DNA from: Streptomyces hiroshimensis
GTDB lineage: Bacteria > Actinomycetota > Actinomycetes > Streptomycetales > Streptomycetaceae
NCBI RefSeq assembly: GCF_014650335.1
Contig: NZ_BMUT01000010.1
Coordinates: 280,156 to 344,155, forward strand
Reading direction: 5' to 3'
DNA: 64,000 bases
In this document: in pieces, positions 50,327-58,027 of the stretch
Layout of the letters: each line of letters opens with the position of its first letter
Position numbering within the stretch: the stretch's first letter is position 1
Translations under genes and position numbers: made by a program
The notes under the pieces: generated by a model
Told to the model about the DNA's origin: nothing
Database searches by the model: none
The model's input: only the letters and a program-made list of their open reading frames with translations

Positions 50327-51577
50327 CTAGAGCTCGGGGCGCAGGCGGGCCGCATCGGCGGGGTTGCCGCTCCGCTCGGTCTTCCCTCCGACGAGGGCGC
50401 TGCCCTTGCGCCATTCGTCCCAGGCCATGTTCCAGTCGCCGAAGCCGTTGTCGAACGGGGTCATGGTCGCGCCGGCGCTGCCCACGACCTTGACGATGTC
50501 GCCGACGTGCACGGTGTCGAAGAACCACTTGGCGTTGGCGGTGCTCATGCCGGTGCAGCCGTGGCTGACGTTCTCGGCGCCCTGGGACCCCTCGGACCAG
50601 GGCGCGGCGTGCACGTATTCGCCGCTCCAGGTGACCCGGGTGGCCCAGTGGACGGGCAGGTCGTAGGAGTCCGCGCTGCCCTCGGCGATGCCGATGCTGG
50701 TGCCGCGCATGCGTACGAAGGATTCCCGGCCCAGGATCACCTTGACCCCGTTACGGGTGGCGTAGCCGGGTTTGCCGGTGGTCACCGGGATGGACCGCAC
50801 TTCCTTGCCGTTGACCGTCACGGTCATGCTGTGCGCGCTCGCGTCGGTGACGGCCTCGATGCGGTCGCCCGTCGTCATCCGCACGGCCCGGGAGGGTCCT
50901 CCGTAGAGGCCGCCGCCGACCTTGATGCCGTCGAGGGTGGCGTGCACGTCCACGGTGGTGTGGGCGGGCCAGTACTCCTTCGGGCGGTAGTGCAGGGTGC
51001 GGTTGTCCACCCAGTGCCAGGCGCCCTCCACGGCGGGCTGGGACTCGACCCTGAGGGTGCGCTCGACGATCGCGCGGGCGGCCGGGTCCTGGACGGGGGT
51101 GCTCAGCTCGGCGGTGATGGGCTGTCCCACGCCGTAGGTGCCGCTCTGCGGGCCGAAACTGACGCGCAGGAGGCGGTCTGCCGGATTGGTGTCGAAACCG
51201 ATCGTGCGGCGCCCCTGGGAGCCGTTGTCGTCCTCGGTGGTGACGCGGACGGTGTAGTGGGCGCCGGCGGCGAGGGCGCCGGTGCTGTGCCAGCGGGAGC
51301 CGTCGGGGGCGAGCTCGCCCTTGACGTAGCGCCCCGCCGCGTCCGTGGCCGTGACGTCCGTGATCCGGTCCTCGCCCCGGGCCACCACCTCCAGGGGCTT
51401 GCTGGGATCCGCCTTCTGCCCGTCGCGGGCACTGGTGAGCTCGACCTGGCCGCTGGCGTCGTAGGGCTTGTCGGCCAGCGGGTTGGACGAGCCGCCGCAG
51501 GCGGTGACCCCCACCGCCAGCGCGGTCAGCAGCACCGCCCCGGTGAGCGCCAGACGGTGTCGACGTGACTGGGTCAT
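50327..51577 (-). CDS. L,D-transpeptidase lipoprotein with Ig-like domains
   Basis: A 416-residue wall enzyme. An Arg-containing signal ends in a lipobox (VTACGG, Cys26). Two Ig-like domains resembling mycobacterial Ldt proteins span about 40-255, and the YkuD catalytic domain follows, with HWATRVTWSGEYVHAAPW and the nucleophile motif SHGCTGMS. It forms 3-3 peptidoglycan cross-links or attaches proteins. ATG at 51577 starts the signal peptide. It converges on the receiver gene and lies 111 bases upstream of ctaF... on the same strand, ahead of no cta gene. Confidence 0.93.
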   Translation of the reverse strand: MTQSRRHRLALTGAVLLTALAVGVTACGGSSNPLADKPYDASGQVELTSARDGQKADPSKPLEVVARGEDRITDVTATDAAGRYVKGELAPDGSRWHSTGALAAGAHYTVRVTTEDDNGSQGRRTIGFDTNPADRLLRVSFGPQSGTYGVGQPITAELSTPVQDPAARAIVERTLRVESQPAVEGAWHWVDNRTLHYRPKEYWPAHTTVDVHATLDGIKVGGGLYGGPSRAVRMTTGDRIEAVTDASAHSMTVTVNGKEVRSIPVTTGKPGYATRNGVKVILGRESFVRMRGTSIGIAEGSADSYDLPVHWATRVTWSGEYVHAAPWSEGSQGAENVSHGCTGMSTANAKWFFDTVHVGDIVKVVGSAGATMTPFDNGFGDWNMAWDEWRKGSALVGGKTERSGNPADAARLRPEL

Positions 51578-51695
51578 GGTCACACCGTAGGAAGGATCGG
51601 GGGGTACGGCCTGCCGGGTGACTGCAAACGGGTGGAAATGCACCGGGCCCCGCACACCGGGTGGTGTGCGGGGCCCGGACGGCACCGGCCGCTCG

Positions 51696-52094
51696 CTACT
51701 GGTTCTGGTTCTCGCCTCGGTAGAACTCGAACACCCAGCCGAAGAGGCCGACCATGATGATCGGGGCCGAGAAGTACATCAGCCACCAGCCGAAGCAGAT
51801 GCTCAGGAAGGCCAGGGCGCCACCGACCGCCAGGGAGAGCGGCTGCCAGCTGTGCGGGGCGAAGAAGCCCAGCTCGCCGGCGTCGTCGGCGACGTCCGCC
51901 TCCTTGTTGTCACCGGCGCCGGTGTCCACCCGGCGCGCGGTGAACGCCAGGTAGTAGCCGACCATGATGCACAGTCCGAAGGCCATGAAGAGGGCCGTCG
52001 TGCCGGCCGCCTCCTTCGACCACACGCCGTAGACACACGCCATGGCGAGGATGAAGACGGCGAGCCAGATGAACATCTTGCCCTGGATCTTCAC
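51696..52094 (-). CDS. ctaF: cytochrome c oxidase subunit IV (actinobacterial)
   Basis: A 132-residue four-helix membrane protein, the actinobacteria-specific subunit IV. MKIQGKMFIWLAVFILAMACVYG opens the first helix; SWQPLSLAVGGALAFLSICFGWW and VFEFYRGENQNQ are characteristic. It overlaps ctaD by four bases (ATGA), as third gene of ctaC-ctaD-ctaF. Confidence 0.97.
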   Translation of the reverse strand: MKIQGKMFIWLAVFILAMACVYGVWSKEAAGTTALFMAFGLCIMVGYYLAFTARRVDTGAGDNKEADVADDAGELGFFAPHSWQPLSLAVGGALAFLSICFGWWLMYFSAPIIMVGLFGWVFEFYRGENQNQ

Positions 52095-53818
52095 TTGCCG
52101 GCCTCCTTGCCACCCGCGAGGGCCTTCTCAGCCGCGAGGTTCTCTTCGAGCTCCAGGGCCGCGATCTCCGGGTGGTGCAGGTCGAACGCCGGGGATTCGG
52201 AGCGGATGCGCGGCAGCGTGAGGAAGTTGTGCCGCGGCGGCGGGCAGGAGGTCGCCCACTCCAGCGAACGGCCGTAGCCCCACGGGTCGTCGACCTCGAC
52301 CTTCTTGCCGTACTTGGCGGTCTTCCAGACGTTGTACATGAACGGCAGGATCGACAGGCCCAGCAGGAAGGAGCTGATGGTCGAGATGGTGTTCAGCGTG
52401 GTGAAGCCGTCGGCGGCGAGGTAGTCCGCGTAACGGCGCGGCATGCCCTCGGCACCCAGCCAGTGCTGCACCAGGAACGTGCCGTGGAAGCCCACGAACA
52501 GCGTCCAGAAGGTGATCTTGCCGAGCTTCTCGTCCAGCATCTTGCCCGTGAACTTCGGCCACCAGAAGTGGAAGCCGGAGAACATCGCGAACACCACGGT
52601 GCCGAAGATCACGTAGTGGAAGTGCGCGACCACGAAGTACGAGTCGGAGACGTGGAAGTCCATCGGGGGCGAGGCCAGGATGACGCCGGTCAGACCACCG
52701 AAGGTGAAGGTGATCAGGAAGCCGACGGCCCACAGCATCGGGGTCTCGAAGGACAGCGAGCCCTTCCACATGGTGCCGATCCAGTTGAAGAACTTCACAC
52801 CGGTCGGGACCGCGATCAGGAAGGTCATGAAGGAGAAGAACGGCAGCAGCACACCGCCTGTGACGTACATGTGGTGCGCCCACACCGTCACGGACAGACC
52901 GGCGATCGAGATCGTGGCCGCGATCAGGCCCCAGTAGCCGAACATCGGCTTGCGGGAGAAGACCGGGATGACCTCGGAGATGATGCCGAAGAACGGCAGC
53001 GCGATGATGTACACCTCTGGGTGGCCGAAGAACCAGAAGAGGTGCTGCCACAGCAGGGCGCCGCCGTTGGACGCGTCGAAGACGTGGGCCCCGAATTTAC
53101 GGTCCGCCTCCAGGGCGAACAGCGCGGCCGCCAGGACCGGGAAGGCCAGCAGGACCAGCACACCGGTCAGCAGGACGTTCCAGGTGAAGATCGGCATGCG
53201 GAACATCGTCATGCCGGGCGCGCGCATGCAGATGATCGTGGTGATGAAGTTGACCGAACCGAGGATCGTGCCGAAGCCGGAGAAGGCCAGACCCATGATC
53301 CACATGTCGGCGCCGACGCCCGGCGAGCGGACGGCGTCCGACAGCGGGGAGTAGGCGAACCAGCCGAAGTCGGCCGCACCCTGCGGGGTGAGGAAGCCGG
53401 CCACCGCGATGATCGAGCCGAAGAGGTAGAGCCAGTAGGCGAACATGTTCAGCCGCGGGAACGCCACGTCGGGCGCACCGATCTGCAGCGGCATGATCCA
53501 GTTCGCGAAACCGGCGAACAGCGGCGTCGCGAACATCAGCAGCATGATCGTGCCGTGCATCGTGAACGCCTGGTTGAACTGCTCGTTCGACATGATCTGC
53601 GTGCCGGGACGGGCGAGTTCGGCGCGCATCAGCAGCGCCATCAGACCGCCGATGCAGAAGAACGCGAACGACGTGACCAGATACATCGTGCCGATGGTCT
53701 TGTGGTCGGTGGTGGTGAGCCACTTGACCGCATTGATACCGGGCTGCTTCTGGCGGACTGGCGGTGCTGCCGTGGCTGTCGCGGCGGCGGCACCCTGGGG
53801 TTCGTTGAGGATGCTCAC
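52091..53818 (-). CDS. ctaD: cytochrome c oxidase subunit I
   Basis: A 575-residue haem-copper oxidase catalytic subunit. His ligands are seen in FTMHGTIMLL (haem a), WFFGHPEVYIIALP (Cu-B His with cross-linked Tyr and the proton-path Glu), WAHHMYVTG (Cu-B) and VVAHFHYVIFG (haems a3 and a). Twelve helices plus a C-terminal cytosolic tail. It overlaps both ctaC and ctaF by four bases. Confidence 0.98.
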   Translation of the reverse strand: MSILNEPQGAAAATATAAPPVRQKQPGINAVKWLTTTDHKTIGTMYLVTSFAFFCIGGLMALLMRAELARPGTQIMSNEQFNQAFTMHGTIMLLMFATPLFAGFANWIMPLQIGAPDVAFPRLNMFAYWLYLFGSIIAVAGFLTPQGAADFGWFAYSPLSDAVRSPGVGADMWIMGLAFSGFGTILGSVNFITTIICMRAPGMTMFRMPIFTWNVLLTGVLVLLAFPVLAAALFALEADRKFGAHVFDASNGGALLWQHLFWFFGHPEVYIIALPFFGIISEVIPVFSRKPMFGYWGLIAATISIAGLSVTVWAHHMYVTGGVLLPFFSFMTFLIAVPTGVKFFNWIGTMWKGSLSFETPMLWAVGFLITFTFGGLTGVILASPPMDFHVSDSYFVVAHFHYVIFGTVVFAMFSGFHFWWPKFTGKMLDEKLGKITFWTLFVGFHGTFLVQHWLGAEGMPRRYADYLAADGFTTLNTISTISSFLLGLSILPFMYNVWKTAKYGKKVEVDDPWGYGRSLEWATSCPPPRHNFLTLPRIRSESPAFDLHHPEIAALELEENLAAEKALAGGKEAGK

Positions 53819-54786
53819 TTGTTCTTGGTCTCCGCGTTCTTCGCGTGATCCGTCATCGCGATGCCCGCCGGCTGGTAGCCGGTCTGGCCCTTCGCCGCCA
53901 GCTCCTTCAGGTGCTGCTTGTAGCGCTCAGGAGAGACGACCTTGACGTTGAAGAGCATCCGGGAGTGGTCCTGGCCGCAGAGCTCGGCGCACTTACCCAG
54001 GAAGGTGCCCTCCTTGTTCGGGGTCACCGTGAAGCTGTTGGTGTGCCCCGGGATGACGTCCTGCTTCATCAGGAACGGCACCACCCAGAAGGAGTGGATG
54101 ACGTCCCGCGAGGTCAGCACGAACTGGACCGTCTCACCCTTGGGCAGCCACAGGGTGGGGCCGGGGTTGTTGGTCTGCTCGTTGCGCGTGCCGGGGATGC
54201 CGATGTCGTAGACACCCTCCGCGCCCTGCGGTGCCTTCTTCAGGAACCGGTCCGGGATCGCGTCGAGCTCCTTGTTGTCACGGAGCGGCTTCGCCGGGGT
54301 CGCGGCGTTGCCGTCGACGTCCTCCATGTAGTTGAAGGCCCAGCTCCACTGGAAGCCCACCACGTTGATGACGTGCTGCGGCTTGTCAGGGTTGGTCAGG
54401 AGCTTGTTCTCATCACGAGCCGTGAAGTAGAAGAGCACCGACACGATGATGATCGGGACCGCGGTGTACAGCGCCTCGATCGGCATGTTGTACCGGGTCT
54501 GCTGGGGTACCTCCACCTTCGTCCGGCTGCGCCGGTGGAAGATGACGCTCCAGATGATCAGGCCCCACACCAGGATGCCGGTCACGAGGGCGGCGGCCCA
54601 GGAGCCCTGCCACAGGGAGAGGATCCGCGGCGCCTCTTCCGTGACGGGAGTGGGCATTCCGAGGCGGGGGAAGTCCTTCGATGTGCAACCGGTGGCGGTC
54701 GCCAGGACAGCGCCCGCGGCCAGCGCCTGCAGCAGCTTCCGCCGCACCGGGCGCCGCGACGAGCGGTCGGAGCCGTTGGGACTCAC
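53815..54786 (-). CDS. ctaC: cytochrome c oxidase subunit II
   Basis: A 323-residue lipoprotein-type subunit II. An Arg-rich start and signal end in ATGCTSKD (lipobox Cys). Two membrane helices (about 60-80 and 105-125) precede the cupredoxin domain, whose Cu-A site is CAELCGQDHSRM. It receives electrons from QcrC. First gene of ctaC-ctaD-ctaF; GTG start. Confidence 0.97.
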   Translation of the reverse strand: MSPNGSDRSSRRPVRRKLLQALAAGAVLATATGCTSKDFPRLGMPTPVTEEAPRILSLWQGSWAAALVTGILVWGLIIWSVIFHRRSRTKVEVPQQTRYNMPIEALYTAVPIIIVSVLFYFTARDENKLLTNPDKPQHVINVVGFQWSWAFNYMEDVDGNAATPAKPLRDNKELDAIPDRFLKKAPQGAEGVYDIGIPGTRNEQTNNPGPTLWLPKGETVQFVLTSRDVIHSFWVVPFLMKQDVIPGHTNSFTVTPNKEGTFLGKCAELCGQDHSRMLFNVKVVSPERYKQHLKELAAKGQTGYQPAGIAMTDHAKNAETKNK

Positions 54787-54865
54787 GTAGCGCCTTCCCG
54801 AGAGTCTCGCCCGTGCGGCCGGCTGCGGCCGTCTCGCTGGTCGGTCGCCGGCCCGCTGCGGGCAG

Positions 54866-54894
54866 GGGTTTGGATGTTTATGCGGACCAAACCC
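54866..54894. promoter_or_regulatory. inverted repeat in the ctaC/desulfurase divergent promoter
   Basis: GGGTTTGG (54866-54873) and CCAAACCC (54887-54894), 13 bases apart, about 80 bases upstream of ctaC. AT-rich for this genome and in promoter position; a candidate operator for the oxidase operon. Confidence 0.45.
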
Positions 54895-55064
54895 TACTGG
54901 ACGCTATTTGGGGCCGCGCGGGGAGGGTGCCCAACGCGCCGCGTCACTCCCCGAAGGGATGGAATCCACGGGTCCGGGCGCCGTCTGGGGGACCGTCAGA
55001 CGGCTACGGCGCAGGTCGGACGGTACGCACCGGCCGCGCGCCGATGGCAGGTTAGTTTCTGGGT

Positions 55065-56456
55065 GTGCCCTACTTCGACGCCGCCTCCGCCGCCCCCCTG
55101 CACCCCGTCGCCCGCCAGGCGCTGCTGGCCTCCCTCGACGAGGGCTGGGCCGATCCCGCCCGCCTCTACCGCGAGGGCCGCCGGGCCCGGCTGCTGCTGG
55201 ACGCCGCGCGCGAGGCCGCCGCGGAGGCCGTCGGCTGCCGCCCGGACGAGCTCGCCTTCACCCCTTCGGGTACCCGCGCCCTGCACGACGGCATCGCCGG
55301 CGCCCTCGCCGGGCGCCGCCGCACCGGCCGCCACCTCGTGGTCTCCGCCGTCGAGCACTCGGCCGTGCTGCACTCCGCCGCGGCCCTGGAGGCGGCCGGG
55401 GGCGGCTTCACCGAGGTCGCCGTCGACCGCGGCGGCCGCGTGGACCCCGGTGCGTACGCCGCGGCGCTGCGCCCCGACACCGCGCTGGCGGCCCTGCAGT
55501 CCGCCAACCACGAGGTGGGCACCGAGCAGCCGGTCGCCGAAGTGGCCGAGGAGTGCCGGGCGGCGGGCGTGCCGCTGCTGGTGGACGCCGCGCAGTCGCT
55601 CGCGTGGGGCCCGGTGGACGCGGGCTGGTCGCTGCTGACGGCCAGTGCGCACAAGTGGGGCGGCCCCTCGGGCGTGGGCCTGCTCGCCGTGCGCAAGGGG
55701 GTGCGGTTCGCGCCCCAGGGGCCCGCGGACGAGCGGGAGTCGGGCCGGGCGCCGGGCTTCCCCGACCTGCCCGCGATCGTGGCGGCGGCGGCGTCGCTGC
55801 GGGCCGTGCGGCAGGAGGCCGCGGCCGAGAGCGCCCGGCTGCGGGCGCTGGTCGAGCGGATCCGGGAGCGCGTGCCGGCGCTCGTACCGGATGTGGAGGT
55901 GGTGGGCGACCCGGTGCGGCGGCTGCCGCATCTGGTCACCTTCTCGTGTCTGTATGTCGACGGCGAGACGCTGCTGCACGCCCTGGACCGGGCGGGGTTC
56001 TCCGTCTCCTCCGGCTCCTCGTGCACCTCCAGCACGCTGGCCCCGAGCCATGTGCTGCAGGCGATGGGCGTGCTCTCGGAGGGCAACGTCCGCGTGTCGC
56101 TGCCGGCGGGCACCACGGAGGAGGACGTCGAGCGCTTCCTCGGCATCCTGCCGGGGGTGGTGGCGTCCGTACGGCAGGAGCTGGGCGCGCCGGCCGCGCC
56201 GGAGCCGGCCGTCGCCCGGAAGGCGGCGGAGTCGGAACTGGTGATCGACTCGCTGGGCAAGCGCTGCCCGATCCCGGTGATCGACCTGGCCAGGTCCATC
56301 GGCGACGTGCCGGTGGGCGGGCTGGTGACCGTCCTGTCCGACGACGAGGCCGCGCGGCTGGACATCCCCGCGTGGTGCGACATGCGGGAGCAGGAGTACG
56401 TGGGCGAGCGCCCGGCGGAGCGGGGGACGGCGTACGTGGTGCGGCGCCGGACGTGA
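55065..56456 (+). CDS. cysteine desulfurase fused to TusA sulfurtransferase domain
   Basis: A 463-residue fusion. Residues 1 to about 375 are an IscS-type desulfurase: YFDAASAAPLHPVARQ, SAVEHSAVLHSA, SANHEVGTEQP, TASAHKWGGPSGVG (PLP Lys) and SSGSSCTSSTLAPSHVLQAMG (persulfide Cys loop). Residues about 390-463 form a TusA domain with LGKRCPIPVIDLARSI, whose CPxP cysteine takes persulfide sulfur. The fusion would hand sulfur intramolecularly from cysteine to a carrier, for tRNA thiolation, cofactors or Fe-S clusters; the acceptor is unknown. GTG start. Confidence 0.94.
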   Translation: MPYFDAASAAPLHPVARQALLASLDEGWADPARLYREGRRARLLLDAAREAAAEAVGCRPDELAFTPSGTRALHDGIAGALAGRRRTGRHLVVSAVEHSAVLHSAAALEAAGGGFTEVAVDRGGRVDPGAYAAALRPDTALAALQSANHEVGTEQPVAEVAEECRAAGVPLLVDAAQSLAWGPVDAGWSLLTASAHKWGGPSGVGLLAVRKGVRFAPQGPADERESGRAPGFPDLPAIVAAAASLRAVRQEAAAESARLRALVERIRERVPALVPDVEVVGDPVRRLPHLVTFSCLYVDGETLLHALDRAGFSVSSGSSCTSSTLAPSHVLQAMGVLSEGNVRVSLPAGTTEEDVERFLGILPGVVASVRQELGAPAAPEPAVARKAAESELVIDSLGKRCPIPVIDLARSIGDVPVGGLVTVLSDDEAARLDIPAWCDMREQEYVGERPAERGTAYVVRRRT

Positions 56457-56478
56457 CCCCTGCCCCGGGGGACAGGGG
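56457..56478. terminator. short hairpin between convergent genes
   Basis: CCCCTG (56457-56462) pairs with CAGGGG (56473-56478) right after the fusion-gene stop. Weak; a possible shared terminator. Confidence 0.35.
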
Positions 56479-56495
56479 CCGGCCGGCGGCCGGGG

Positions 56496-57470
56496 CTAGG
56501 CCAGGTGCGCCTTGACCTCGGCGGCGGCCTCGTCGCCGTAGGCCTTGGTGAAGCGCTCCATGAAGTGGCCGCGGCGCAGCTCGTACTCCTGGGTGCCCAG
56601 GGTCTCGATGACGAGGGTGGCGAGCATGCAGCCCAGCTGGGCGGCGCGCTCCAGGGACAGCTCCCAGGTCAGGCCCGAGAGGAAGCCCGCGCGGAAGGCG
56701 TCGCCGACGCCCGTCGGGTCGACCTTGGCCTCCTCCTGGGCGCAGCCGACCTCGATGGCGGGCTCGCCCGCGCGCTCGATGCGCACGCCCTGCGCGCCGA
56801 GGGTGGTGATGCGCGTGCCGACCTTGGCCAGGATCTCGTCCGCCGACCAGCCGGTCTTGGACTCGATGAGGGCCTTCTCGTACTCGTTGGTGAAGAGGTA
56901 CGTGGCGCCCTCGACGAGGACGCGGATGTCGTCGCCGTCCATGCGCGCCAGCTGCTGGGAGGGGTCGGCGGCGAAGGGGATGCCCCGCGAGCGGCACTCC
57001 TCGGTGTGGCGGATCATCGCCTCGGGGTCGTCGGCGCCGATCAGGACCAGGTCGAGGCCGCCGACGCGGTCGGCGACGGGCTGCAGCTCGATCTGGCGGG
57101 CCTCGCTCATCGCGCCGGTGTAGAAGGACGCGATCTGGTTGTGGTCGGTGTCCGTGGTGCAGACGAAGCGCGCGGTGTGCAGGACCTCGGAGATGCGCAC
57201 CGAGCCGGTGTCCACGCCGTGCCGCTCCAGCCAGGCGCGGTACTCCGCGAAGTCGGCGCCGGCGGCGCCGACCAGGATCGGGTGCAGGCCGAGCAGGCCC
57301 ATGCCGAAGCAGATGTTGGGAGCGACACCGCCGCGGCGGACGTCGAGGTCGTCGACGAGGAAGGAGAGCGAGACGGTGTGCAGCTGGTCCGCCACGAGCT
57401 GATCGGCGAAACGGCCGGGGAACGTCATCAGGTGGTCGGTGGCGATGGAGCCGGTGACAGCGATACGCAC
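56496..57470 (-). CDS. PfkB-family kinase, adenosine kinase-like
   Basis: A 324-residue ribokinase-fold enzyme. RIAVTGSIATDHLMTFPGRF opens the fold, RRGGVAPNICFGMGLLG is the substrate-side motif, and DPTGVGDAFRAGFL is the C-terminal signature with catalytic Asp (GVGD rather than the common GAGD). The syntenic M. tuberculosis gene, AdoK (Rv2202c), is an adenosine kinase of this family, so adenosine is the best-supported substrate. GTG at 57470 with GGAG about 11 bases upstream was chosen. Confidence 0.9.
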   Translation of the reverse strand: MRIAVTGSIATDHLMTFPGRFADQLVADQLHTVSLSFLVDDLDVRRGGVAPNICFGMGLLGLHPILVGAAGADFAEYRAWLERHGVDTGSVRISEVLHTARFVCTTDTDHNQIASFYTGAMSEARQIELQPVADRVGGLDLVLIGADDPEAMIRHTEECRSRGIPFAADPSQQLARMDGDDIRVLVEGATYLFTNEYEKALIESKTGWSADEILAKVGTRITTLGAQGVRIERAGEPAIEVGCAQEEAKVDPTGVGDAFRAGFLSGLTWELSLERAAQLGCMLATLVIETLGTQEYELRRGHFMERFTKAYGDEAAAEVKAHLA

Positions 57471-57644
57471 GGCGGTTCTGCTCCTGCGGGGCGAGGTGGG
57501 TGGGCGAGGGTGGAAAACGAGACGAGCCACACCACGCTACCGGGTCCGGATATCGCACCTGGGTACGGTTTCGGCCACCGTCCGGACAAAATTACCAAAT
57601 AGTAGCCCTTTCATCGTGTGGCGCGGGCTGCATACGGTGCCGTT

Positions 57645-57860
57645 ATGCCGAACCCTGTGAAGGACGTCACTTTCTCCGACTCCGAGCCCGAATCCCTGGC
57701 GGAGCTGCGCGGGCTGTGCGCGCGGATGTCCCCGCACTGGACGGGCGGCGCCGGGCAGCGGCAGGCCGCCGCGGCCGTGCCGCCCTCGTGGATCAGGGGG
57801 GTCTCGGTGCCGGCGGGGTCGGCGCGGCTGATCGACGGAATGTCGGAGTACGGCGACTGA
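57645..57860 (+). CDS. small conserved-type protein of unknown function
   Basis: A 71-residue protein starting MPNPVKDVTFSDSEPESLAELRGLCARM and ending LIDGMSEYGD. It has an acidic N-terminus and no membrane segment or recognised domain. A near-copy of its last codons (MSEYGD-stop) recurs 50 bases downstream at 57890-57910, suggesting past duplication. The ATG at 57645 was preferred over an in-frame ATG at 57618. Confidence 0.65.
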   Translation: MPNPVKDVTFSDSEPESLAELRGLCARMSPHWTGGAGQRQAAAAVPPSWIRGVSVPAGSARLIDGMSEYGD

Positions 57861-57910
57861 TACCGCCGATATCGCAGTACGGCGAGGGATGTCCGAGTAC
57901 GGCGACTGAT
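57840..57910 (+). repeat. duplicated gene tail
   Basis: 57840-57860 and 57890-57910 are 20/21 identical, each spelling ATG-TCG/TCC-GAG-TAC-GGC-GAC-TGA. Between them is a degenerate third copy (TCGCAGTACGGCGAGGG). Confidence 0.85.
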
Positions 57911-58027
57911 GCATCCGGCGTAGACGAACCCCGGTGGAACCACTCGCTCCTGCGCTCCGTCCAAGCGGCGTCCCCCTCACGGGGGATGCGGCGCTACAGA
58001 CATTGGGCGGAGTGAAGGAGCGATGTG

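Noticed and set aside
57618..57644. Upstream ATG for the 71-aa protein
   Set aside because: The added residues (MARAAYGAV) look like leader sequence, and the second ATG begins the charged conserved-looking N-terminus.
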